Positions 5,774 through 11,004 of a DNA stretch of 11,004 bases are shown in pieces (the stretch's first letter is position 1; each line of letters opens with the position of its first letter). The notes under the pieces were generated by a model. The model saw nothing but the letters and a program-made list of their open reading frames with translations, made no database searches and was not told the DNA's origin. The position numbers and the translations under genes were made by a program. Source of the DNA: an uncultured Clostridia bacterium (GTDB lineage Bacteria; Bacillota; Clostridia; UBA1381); the NCBI GenBank assembly GCA_934487205.1, contig CAKSRS010000074.1, positions 1-11,004 of the forward strand, in the 5' to 3' direction.

Positions 5774-7513
5774 ATGGCATTTGACACAATTTGCGTAAAA
5801 AAAATAACGGAGGAATTGTCCGAAAAAATCACGGGCGGCAGAATTGACAAAATCCATCAGCCCGAAAAAGATGAATTGCTTATATCGGTTCGCACAATGT
5901 CCGGCGGGTATAAGCTTGTTTTGAGTGCAAGCGCAAATAACGCTCGCGTACATTTTACCGACACCGTTAAAGAAAATCCAAAAACACCGCCCATGTTCTG
6001 CATGCTTTTGCGAAAACATTTATCAGGCGGAAAAATTACCAAGATAACGCAGCCGGCAGCGGAACGCATAATCGAAATTGATGTCGAATCCTACAATGAG
6101 CTCGGCGACCTTACCACAAAGCACCTGATTACCGAAATTACGGGCAGAAATTCAAATATAATTCTGTGCACCGAGGACTATCGGATTATCGACTCGGCAA
6201 AACACATTGATTTTACCGTCAGTTCGGTTCGGCAAATTCTCCCCGGCGGCGAATACTCGCTCCCCCCGGCGCAGAATAAAATCCCGATTCTTTCCGATAA
6301 AATCAGCGAAGTCAAAATCGACTTTTCCGCCGACGGCGAAAAGCCGGAAAAGGCAATTATGTCGGCAGTTTCCGGAATAAGTCCCGTTACGGCGCGTGAA
6401 TTTGTGTACACCGCACTGGGCTCCAACGCACTTGTATGCGGCGAATTGTCCGACGCCCAAAAACAGGCAATCCGGGCAGCTGTTACGGAATTTGCGTCAA
6501 ACATAAAATACAACCCGTGCATTATCTTTGACGACGCCGGCAAACCCATAGACTTTTCCGCCACCGCCGTTACGCAATACGGCGCGAACTACACGGTAAA
6601 ATATTACGGCACATTAAGCGAGGTCGTTCTTGATTTCTACAGAACCCGCGATTTCCGCGAACGCATGCGGCAAAAATCCGCCGACCTTGTTCATCTGCTG
6701 CATACAAACATTGAGCGCTGTGCAAAAAAACTGGAACTGCAGAAAAAAACCATGCGTGACGCCGAAAATAAAGAAAGATATAAGATTTACGGCGATATAA
6801 TTACCGCAAATCTTTACCGCACGTCGGCAGGGCAAACAGAACTCGTTGCCGAAAATTACTACGAGGACGGCGCACCGCAGATTAAGATAGATTTATTGCC
6901 GCGGCTTACACCTTCCCAAAACGCACAAAGATATTACAAGCTGTATTCCAAGCTTAAAAATGCGGAAGTGGAAGTTGCCGCACAGATAAAAAAGACAACC
7001 GATGATATGGAATATCTCGAAAGCACCCTCACTCTTGCCGAAAATTGCGCAAGCGAATCGGATATCAGCGCAATACGCACGGAGCTTGCCGAGCAGGGAT
7101 ATATAAAAAGACAGAAAAAGAACGTTAAAAATCAAAAACAAATATCAAAGCCCATGCATTACATTTCTTCCGATGGATTTGATATATATGTTGGAAAAAA
7201 TAACACGCAGAACGATTATCTTACCCTACGATTTGCAAATTCGGGCGATATTTGGTTTCATACAAAAAAAATACACGGTTCACACACCGTAATAAAACTC
7301 GGCATTGACAAAAACGTTCCCGAAACCACTATGCTAGAGGCGGCGGAGCTTGCCGCTTATTATTCAAAAGCGCGCGAATCTTCGCAAGTTCCAGTTGACT
7401 ACACGCAGATAAAAAACATCAAAAAACCGAACGGCGCAAAACCCGGCATGGTTATATACGATAATTATAACACGGTTTATGTCACGCCGAAAATCCCGTG
7501 CACGGAAGGATAA
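5774..7513 (+). CDS. rqcH: RqcH / NFACT family ribosome quality control protein
   Basis: In Bacillota, RqcH (Rqc2/NEMF homologue, formerly FbpA/YloA) binds obstructed 50S subunits and recruits tRNA-Ala to add C-terminal alanine tails that mark stalled peptides for degradation. The 579 residues are the normal length. The NFACT-N domain covers about 1-180 and includes GGRIDKIHQP at 21-30, PPMFCMLLRKHL at 72-83 and EITGRNSNII at 121-130. A helix-hairpin-helix containing GISPVTA lies around 193-215. A coiled-coil arm spans about 295-440. The NFACT-R domain (DUF814) from about 457 has VGKNNTQNDYLTLR and DIWFHTKKIHGSH. Residues 97-98, Asp-Arg in B. subtilis RqcH and needed for tailing, read Glu-Arg here. 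The ATG has GGAGG nine bases upstream. It is divergent from yicC. Confidence 0.95.
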   Translation: MAFDTICVKKITEELSEKITGGRIDKIHQPEKDELLISVRTMSGGYKLVLSASANNARVHFTDTVKENPKTPPMFCMLLRKHLSGGKITKITQPAAERIIEIDVESYNELGDLTTKHLITEITGRNSNIILCTEDYRIIDSAKHIDFTVSSVRQILPGGEYSLPPAQNKIPILSDKISEVKIDFSADGEKPEKAIMSAVSGISPVTAREFVYTALGSNALVCGELSDAQKQAIRAAVTEFASNIKYNPCIIFDDAGKPIDFSATAVTQYGANYTVKYYGTLSEVVLDFYRTRDFRERMRQKSADLVHLLHTNIERCAKKLELQKKTMRDAENKERYKIYGDIITANLYRTSAGQTELVAENYYEDGAPQIKIDLLPRLTPSQNAQRYYKLYSKLKNAEVEVAAQIKKTTDDMEYLESTLTLAENCASESDISAIRTELAEQGYIKRQKKNVKNQKQISKPMHYISSDGFDIYVGKNNTQNDYLTLRFANSGDIWFHTKKIHGSHTVIKLGIDKNVPETTMLEAAELAAYYSKARESSQVPVDYTQIKNIKKPNGAKPGMVIYDNYNTVYVTPKIPCTEG

Positions 7514-7518
7514 TGCAT

Positions 7519-7800
7519 ATGAACAGCTGCACATCGCTCAGACTGATACTGCTCGCAATAATTATTTTTAACATAGCATATGTTATGCTGCACAGAAAAG
7601 GGTTTTATGATAAAAAGAAAAAGGAATACGTTAAAAGATATTCCGTTGAAGGAATGATTTTGGGATTTTGTCTCGGCACATTCTTCTCATGTCTCCACTT
7701 GTGCCGGCTGATTAGCGGCGTATGCCTGTTTATGCTTGCCGGAACGGCAATCGGACTTAATTTTGTAAAATCTGAAAATAAAGAAACAGCGGTGAAATAA
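7519..7800 (+). CDS. Small hydrophobic membrane protein, unknown function
   Basis: I do not recognise a family. The 93-residue product has a hydrophobic helix at about 8-25 (LRLILLAIIIFNIAYVML), a basic loop HRKGFYDKKKKEYVKR, then one or two further hydrophobic segments at about 44-61 and 66-86, rich in Gly, Cys and Leu (GFCLGTFFSC, LISGVCLFMLAGTAIG), and a charged tail. By the positive-inside rule the lysine-rich loop is probably cytoplasmic. The ATG at 7519 is eight bases after AAGGA. The ATG at 7513 overlaps the rqcH stop (TAATG), and a GTG at 7498 lies inside rqcH, so the start is not certain. The SD lies within the last codons of rqcH, which implies co-transcription and coupled translation. 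A functional link to ribosome rescue is only a positional inference. Confidence 0.7.
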   Translation: MNSCTSLRLILLAIIIFNIAYVMLHRKGFYDKKKKEYVKRYSVEGMILGFCLGTFFSCLHLCRLISGVCLFMLAGTAIGLNFVKSENKETAVK

Positions 7801-7813
7801 TACATTTCACTGC
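7789..7813. terminator. Weak hairpin spanning two convergent stop codons
   Basis: GCGGTGAAAT-AATAC-ATTTCACTGC forms ten pairs, one of them G-U in plus-strand RNA. It covers the last codons of the membrane protein gene and of the convergent spoIVFB-like gene, whose stops are only 6 bases apart. On the minus strand it runs into the T-rich sequence TGTTTCTTTATTTT, so it may terminate spoIVFB transcripts. On the plus strand no T-tail follows. Confidence 0.35.
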
Positions 7814-8634
7814 CGTCCGCGCCTTTCGAGCAATCTTTCTATAATCTCGCGTTCTGTACAAATTTCGCAAATTTTACCGTCTTTATTTTCGCAGAATATT
7901 ACATAATGCCGTCCCTGTGCAAAACATTCCGCCAGCCGGCGACTGCTTTCCGCGTCCTTCAGCAGGTATGTTTTCACCCGCTTAAATTTGAAATCGTCTT
8001 TGCATTTGTAATTCATTAATTCCTTTACAAAATCAACATGATATTTTTCTCTCACGGTAAAAATATTTCCCGTCAAAAAAATCATAACAAAAAAAATATT
8101 AAAATTAAATCTGTAATGCAGCGTAATGTATGTTTCGACAAATACAAGCGCAGTTATCAAAAACACCGAACATACCGTCATAATTTTCGCCGCGTTTCGG
8201 CTGCCCAAAATGTACGACAGGATTTTTTTCATAATAATTCCGCCGTCCATCGGTACAATCGGCAGCATGTTAAAAGCAAACAATACGATATTATTAAGAT
8301 AAAACAGCCGCCACAGTTCGTTCCGATTATGAAACGGCAACGCCGCGAGCGCCATGATTATATTTGAAAGCGGACCGGCGGCATATAAAATTATTTCCTC
8401 GGAAATGCTGAAAACAATATTATTTTTTAATTTCAGATTCACGCCGAAAGGGAAAAAGATAATGTGCGACGGTCTCAGTCCTATCGCTGCCGCCGCCAAC
8501 AGATGCGCCGTTTCATGCAGAAAAATCACAGCATAGCTGACAGCCGCAACTTCAAGCTGTCTGTTGAACCAACACACCACCACAAGCAAAATTGTCGTAA
8601 AATGAACATATATGTATTTAAAGATTTTTACCAT
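7807..8634 (-). CDS. spoIVFB: SpoIVFB-like M50 (site-2) intramembrane metalloprotease
   Basis: SpoIVFB cleaves pro-sigma-K inside the mother-cell membrane during sporulation. The 275 residues match the family length (about 288 in B. subtilis). The zinc motif is HETAH at 40-44. FFPFG follows at 60-64, AGPLSN at 86-91 and NMLPIVPMDGG at 122-132, where Asp130 would be the third zinc ligand. All align by eye with B. subtilis SpoIVFB (HELGH, LLPFG, AGPLQH, NLLPIWPLDGG). About six hydrophobic segments occupy residues 10-195. The last 80 residues resemble the CBS-like domain of SpoIVFB, which senses ATP. The ATG at 8632-8634 has GGTGAT five bases or less upstream. No spoIVFA precedes it. A generic M50 protease with another substrate remains possible. 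Confidence 0.82.
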   Translation of the reverse strand: MVKIFKYIYVHFTTILLVVVCWFNRQLEVAAVSYAVIFLHETAHLLAAAAIGLRPSHIIFFPFGVNLKLKNNIVFSISEEIILYAAGPLSNIIMALAALPFHNRNELWRLFYLNNIVLFAFNMLPIVPMDGGIIMKKILSYILGSRNAAKIMTVCSVFLITALVFVETYITLHYRFNFNIFFVMIFLTGNIFTVREKYHVDFVKELMNYKCKDDFKFKRVKTYLLKDAESSRRLAECFAQGRHYVIFCENKDGKICEICTEREIIERLLERRGRQ

Positions 8635-8649
8635 ATAATCACCATTTTA

Positions 8650-8677
8650 TTTATATGAAGTTATCCGCTTTTTATGA
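8650..8677 (-). promoter_or_regulatory. Possible sigma-E-like promoter before spoIVFB
   Basis: On the minus strand TCATAAA (8671-8677) and CATATAAA (8650-8657), 13 bases apart, resemble the sporulation sigma-E consensus (-35 KMATATT, -10 CATACANT). The expected transcript start would fall about 9 bases before the ATG, inside the SD, which is a serious objection. Offered as a candidate because of the gene it precedes. Confidence 0.22.
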
Positions 8678-8801
8678 AAATGATGATGTAAAAAAAGTCT
8701 GTTCCGAAACATTTTTCCTATCCCATCAAAAGAAGCCGAAAAAATACATTTTTTACAACACCTTTGGTGGTGATAAAACCGCACAACACATGAAAACTTA
8801 A
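8655..8801 (+). CDS. Possible 48-residue small protein or small RNA
   Basis: An open frame from ATG 8655 to TAA 8799-8801 encodes a lysine-rich, mostly polar 48-residue peptide starting MKLSAFYENDDVKKVC and containing HQKKPKKYIFYNTFGGDK. I recognise no family. In its favour, the only evident plus-strand intrinsic terminator of this region (8831-8869) lies 30 bases after its stop. Against it, there is no SD, the start lies 20 bases from the divergent start of the spoIVFB-like gene, and a random frame of this length is common. A TATAAT at 8634-8639 could be its -10, but it has no good -35. A non-coding transcript ending at the same terminator would fit equally well. Confidence 0.2.
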   Translation: MKLSAFYENDDVKKVCSETFFLSHQKKPKKYIFYNTFGGDKTAQHMKT

Positions 8802-8822
8802 AAAAGTGCGATGACTCGCACC
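8800..8822 (-). terminator. Intrinsic terminator of the tsaB-rpiB-AlkD-like operon
   Basis: On the minus strand a perfect 6-bp stem GTGCGA-GTCA-TCGCAC (8806-8821) is followed directly by six T (8800-8805) and then AAGTTTT. It lies about 95 bases beyond the stop of the AlkD-like gene and has the correct orientation for it. Confidence 0.6.
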
Positions 8823-8830
8823 TCAACACC

Positions 8831-8869
8831 CCTACCCCTCAATCTTGAGGGGTAGGCTTTTCTTTTTTC
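8831..8869 (+). terminator. Strong intrinsic terminator on the plus strand
   Basis: A perfect 11-bp stem, CCTACCCCTCA-ATCT-TGAGGGGTAGG (8831-8856), is followed by CTTTTCTTTTTTC on the plus strand. On the minus strand no T-tail follows. No confident plus-strand gene lies upstream; the nearest genes on either side are on the minus strand. It implies an unannotated plus-strand transcript ending here. Confidence 0.8.
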
Positions 8870-8914
8870 TAATTCTGTGGTATAATATACATATGACTAT
8901 TTTACAAAACATTT

Positions 8915-9598
8915 TTACATTCCCCTTTTCCTATACGTTCTCAACAACTCTTTATCCTCTTTTGATATCCGAAAACTTTCCACAGCTTTTTGAATAGTCT
9001 TGTTATGAACCCAAACGTTAAGTCTATATTCAGTAATGTACTTCATCGCCGCCGTGCGCTGTTTGGCAAGCGCAGTCGCAAAATACCACGCAAGCATCAT
9101 ATTTACATAATATTCATCGGACCTTATTCCCGCAACAACCGCAAGATACTTTTCATCAAAATCCTCGTCCAAAAAATATCTCATAAGCATACCGACCGCA
9201 TAACGCACGGTATATGTATCGCCCGAATCAATCCACTTATAAATTTTCGGAAGGAGTTTATCCTTATTTTTCCCGAAAACCTTCGGCGCAAAGCAATCAC
9301 ATGTTGCCCAGTTATCTATGTACGGCAGAAAATCTTCCAGTTCCGCCATCGCGGTATCGTAATCATTCATCTGCTCAATAAGGAATGCATGCAGATTATT
9401 TTCCTCGTAATATTTATGCGGTAACTGCTTAAAAAAATCTGTGTATTCGCCCGATTTATACACCGTTTTGGCAAATTTCCTAAGCATCGGTGTACGCACG
9501 CCGATAATCTTTTCCTTCGCAGTCGCAGGCATAAGTTTTGCGTGAAAATCTCTGTATGATAAATCCTGCAGTTTAAAAAGTTCTTCTTTTATATTCAT
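8915..9598 (-). CDS. AlkD-like DNA alkylation repair protein (HEAT-like repeats)
   Basis: Belongs to the DNA_alkylation family (PF08713), HEAT-like helical repeat DNA glycosylases that excise positively charged alkylated bases. The 227 residues are almost entirely helical. VGVRTPMLRKFAK-type sequence (33-44) is typical of the Bacillota members. W97 and D101 in DNWATCD fit Trp109 and Asp113 of Bacillus cereus AlkD with identical spacing. R132 (TVRYAV) and W171 (LAWYFA) plausibly match Arg148 and Trp187; these are by-eye alignments. The chemical substrate cannot be told from sequence. ATG 9596-9598 overlaps the rpiB stop as ATGA, so translation is probably coupled; only a weak GGAAAG SD is present. 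It is last in the tsaB-rpiB operon. Confidence 0.85.
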   Translation of the reverse strand: MNIKEELFKLQDLSYRDFHAKLMPATAKEKIIGVRTPMLRKFAKTVYKSGEYTDFFKQLPHKYYEENNLHAFLIEQMNDYDTAMAELEDFLPYIDNWATCDCFAPKVFGKNKDKLLPKIYKWIDSGDTYTVRYAVGMLMRYFLDEDFDEKYLAVVAGIRSDEYYVNMMLAWYFATALAKQRTAAMKYITEYRLNVWVHNKTIQKAVESFRISKEDKELLRTYRKRGM

Positions 9599-10032
9599 CT
9601 TTCCAGCTCACTGATTTTATCAATTCGGTTTTGATGCCTTCCGCCCAAAAATGTTTCGTCCAACCATGTATCAACTATCATAAACGCAAGTTCTCTGCCC
9701 GTGACCCTTCCGCCAAGGCAAATTACATTCGAGTTATTATGCTGTTTTGTCATTTTCGCGGAGTATACATCGGTACAAAGCGCCGCTCTTATTCCATTTA
9801 CCTTGTTGGCGGCAATCGACATTCCTATGCCCGTTCCGCATATAAGTATGCCGTTTTCACATTTTCCGCCGGATACCGCCTCACAAACGGTTTTTGCAAT
9901 ATCGGGATAGTCGCAGCTGTTCTCGTCATAACAGCCGAAATCTTTAAACGCCGTGCCCCTCTCCTCCAAGTGTTTCATAATGTGATTTTTCAGTTCAAAT
10001 CCGCCGTGGTCGCATCCAATTGCCAACATCAT
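9595..10032 (-). CDS. rpiB: Ribose-5-phosphate isomerase B (RpiB/LacAB family)
   Basis: Interconverts ribose 5-phosphate and ribulose 5-phosphate in the pentose phosphate pathway; related enzymes act on allose or galactose 6-phosphates. The 145-residue length is standard. Family residues are present: CDHGG at 7-11 (Asp8, His9), CDYPD at 40-44, ICGTGIGMSIAANK at 64-77 (catalytic-type Cys65, Thr67), QHNNSNVICLGGR at 97-109 (His98), and Arg132 and Arg136 near the C-terminus. These fall one residue before the E. coli RpiB numbers as I recall them. Two adjacent ATG codons occur; the first (10030-10032) overlaps the tsaB stop as ATGA, and AAAGGGG lies six bases before it. Presence of Cys65 argues for RpiB activity rather than LacA/LacB. 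Confidence 0.93.
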   Translation of the reverse strand: MMLAIGCDHGGFELKNHIMKHLEERGTAFKDFGCYDENSCDYPDIAKTVCEAVSGGKCENGILICGTGIGMSIAANKVNGIRAALCTDVYSAKMTKQHNNSNVICLGGRVTGRELAFMIVDTWLDETFLGGRHQNRIDKISELER

Positions 10033-10721
10033 TTGTTACCCCTTTCTTCTCTTTCCCGCTCGGCTTGCGATTTTCGCAGATACACGGGTACAAGCTGAGC
10101 ATAATTCATTGTTTTTTTATTTTTAGCCGCCTCGCAAACCGCAGACGCACGCTGTGCATTGAGATTTTGCGGTGCAAAAACAGCCATATCACCCAAAACA
10201 GTTTTTATTTTTTCGCGGAACACCGGAACGCCGTCTCCCAAAAACACCGTTTTTTTGCCAATACGCATTACTTCCGCCAAACAATCATCAAGCGAGATTG
10301 CACGGGGTGCGGCTATTTCATTGAGAGTTCCGTTGGCAAACGAATACAGCGCATTATAAACCTGCCCGCGCCTTGCGTCCATAATCGGCGCAATTATGTA
10401 CGGACAAAACGGCAGATTATATGCCATTGCCTCCAAGGCATTCACCCCTACTACCGGCTTATTTACCACATGGGCAAGCGCTTTTACCGTGGTTACGCCT
10501 ATCCTTAACCCCGTAAAAGACCCCGGCCCGCTGCTTACGGCATAAACATCAATATCGGACGGCTTTAATTCGCTCAATTTGAAAACCTCGTCAATTATCG
10601 GCATAATCGTCTGCGAATGAGTAAGTTTGTTATTGAGCGTGGTTTCGCATATCAGTTTATCATCTTCGGCAATCGCCGCAGCAGCAACCATCGATGAAGT
10701 ATCAACCGCAAGAATTTTCAT
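10029..10721 (-). CDS. tsaB: tRNA threonylcarbamoyladenosine biosynthesis protein TsaB
   Basis: TsaB is the inactive paralogue of TsaD. With TsaD and TsaE it forms the complex that transfers threonylcarbamoyl to A37 of ANN-decoding tRNAs. The 230 residues are the usual length. The actin-like ATPase fold is marked by MKILAVDTSS at the N-terminus, HSQTIMPIIDE at about 35-45 and the signature SSGPGSFTGLRIG at about 63-75. The ATG at 10719-10721 is chosen because the family starts MKILA-DTS. An in-frame ATG at 10731-10733 would add four residues, but the AAAGG motif sits immediately before it, too close. For the chosen start the motif is about 12 bases away. It is first of a three-gene operon, apart from its usual partners tsaE, tsaD and rimI, none of which is visible here. 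Confidence 0.95.
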   Translation of the reverse strand: MKILAVDTSSMVAAAAIAEDDKLICETTLNNKLTHSQTIMPIIDEVFKLSELKPSDIDVYAVSSGPGSFTGLRIGVTTVKALAHVVNKPVVGVNALEAMAYNLPFCPYIIAPIMDARRGQVYNALYSFANGTLNEIAAPRAISLDDCLAEVMRIGKKTVFLGDGVPVFREKIKTVLGDMAVFAPQNLNAQRASAVCEAAKNKKTMNYAQLVPVYLRKSQAEREREERGNK

Positions 10722-10747
10722 TATTATAACCATTCCTTTCCCGGTGC

Positions 10748-10774
10748 CGATACATTGGTTTTTCCGCCGTATCG
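10748..10774 (-). promoter_or_regulatory. Hairpin in the tsaB leader
   Basis: The predicted tsaB leader of about 66 bases contains the inverted repeat CGATAC/GTATCG (10748-10753 and 10769-10774), 15 bases apart. An inner GG/CC pairing can form. It ends shortly before the AAAGGA motif. No known riboswitch class was recognised; it may only be a mild structural element. Confidence 0.25.
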
Positions 10775-10793
10775 CGTGCGATGTTCTATCAAT

Positions 10794-10822
10794 ATTATAT
10801 ATTATTTCTCCGTATTTTTCAA
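10794..10822 (-). promoter_or_regulatory. Sigma-A promoter for the tsaB-rpiB-AlkD-like operon
   Basis: On the minus strand TTGAAA (10817-10822), a 17-base spacer and TATAAT (10794-10799) match the vegetative consensus closely. The predicted transcript start is near 10787, about 66 bases before the tsaB ATG. It lies directly after the terminator of the preceding gene, so the operon appears to be an independent transcription unit. Confidence 0.8.
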
Positions 10823-10832
10823 GCTGTTTTTT

Positions 10833-10878
10833 AACAAAACATAAGGCTGCAGCAAAATATCCAAATTCTGCCGCAACC
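10833..10878 (-). terminator. Intrinsic terminator of the gene at the right edge
   Basis: On the minus strand GGTTGCGGCAGAAT and ATTTTGCTGCAGCC (10845-10878) pair over 14 positions, three of them G-U, around a six-base loop. The tail TTATGTTTTGTT follows. It lies about 45 bases after the stop of the partial gene at 10924 and just before the tsaB promoter. A smaller stem, GCGG-AAAAA-CCGC, lies directly after that stop codon. Confidence 0.7.
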
Positions 10879-10923
10879 TCATATCATGTACGAAATTGCA
10901 TTATGTTCGTGCGGTTTTTCCGC

Positions 10924-11004
10924 TTATAATTTGTATTTTTTTCTGTATTCATCATATTTTTCAAAGAAGTGATTCTTTCCGTCATTCTTTACATGGCTCA
11001 GGTA
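10924..11004 (-). CDS. C-terminal 26 residues of an unidentified protein
   Basis: An open minus-strand frame enters from the right edge and stops with TAA at 10924-10926, followed by a terminator. The visible residues include YLSHVKNDGKNHFFEKYDEY and a lysine-rich end, RKKYKL. The pattern aromatic-x-x-V-x-x-D-G-x-x-x-F-x-x-x-x-x-E resembles the end of MltG (YceG) endolytic transglycosylases, which commonly finish with a YFV..DG..F..T..EH motif. The match is short and imperfect, so this is only a suggestion. The terminator just downstream supports a genuine gene end. Confidence 0.55.
   Translation of the reverse strand, partial: YLSHVKNDGKNHFFEKYDEYRKKYKL

Noticed and set aside
8647..8829. 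Minus-strand 60-codon frame with many His, Phe and Lys
   Set aside because: No SD, low-complexity composition, crosses the minus-strand operon terminator at 8800-8822, and no family resemblance.
8893..8997. Plus-strand frame of about 34 codons starting MTILQN, after the extended -10
   Set aside because: Lies mostly antisense to the AlkD-like gene, lacks an SD and has no recognisable features.
10627..10929. 100-codon plus-strand frame across the tsaB start and promoter
   Set aside because: Opposite a certain gene, promoter and terminator; no SD and no recognisable protein features.
1..11004. CRISPR array, tRNA or rRNA, insertion sequence, prophage or defence genes
   Set aside because: Read through on both strands; no regularly spaced repeats, cloverleaf sequence, transposase motifs or defence domains were seen.

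Overview
The window looks like a chromosomal housekeeping segment from a low-to-moderate GC Gram-positive bacterium, most likely an anaerobic spore-forming lineage of Bacillota (Clostridia-like). The grounds are the Bacillus/Clostridium gene order yicC-remA-gmk-rpoZ-priA-def-fmt, a RemA (DUF370) protein, an RqcH/NFACT protein, a SpoIVFB-type pro-sigma-K protease, strong purine-rich Shine-Dalgarno (SD) sites and intrinsic terminators with T-tails. No mobile element, CRISPR array, tRNA, rRNA or prophage gene was found.

Layout. Positions 1-5633 (minus strand) hold one long gene row, read right to left: yicC, remA, gmk, rpoZ, priA, def and fmt (cut by the left edge). It combines RNA processing, a matrix/biofilm regulator, GMP phosphorylation, the RNA polymerase omega subunit, replication restart and the N-formylmethionine cycle. 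The coaBC gene found between rpoZ and priA in Bacillus subtilis is absent here. Divergently, positions 5774-7800 (plus) hold rqcH (alanine-tailing ribosome rescue) and a small two- or three-helix membrane protein gene. The shared upstream region carries two back-to-back extended -10 promoters separated by phased T-tracts. Positions 7807-8634 (minus) hold a SpoIVFB-like gene that converges on the membrane protein gene with a 6-bp gap. Positions 8635-8914 hold no confident gene. They do contain two oppositely oriented intrinsic terminators and a possible 48-residue plus-strand reading frame or small RNA. Positions 8915-10721 (minus) form a tight operon, tsaB-rpiB-AlkD-like, with 4-nt ATGA overlaps at both junctions and a good sigma-A promoter. 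At the right edge the last 26 codons of another minus-strand gene end at an intrinsic terminator.

The window is mostly ordinary core genome, and I see no clear new multigene system. The points most worth a second look are at the RNA level: near-duplicate hairpin leaders in front of def and fmt, a hairpin set between the SD and the start codon of remA, and an unexplained plus-strand terminator near 8831-8869. At the protein level they are Glu at the Asp97 position of RqcH, and the tsaB-rpiB-AlkD-like operon.
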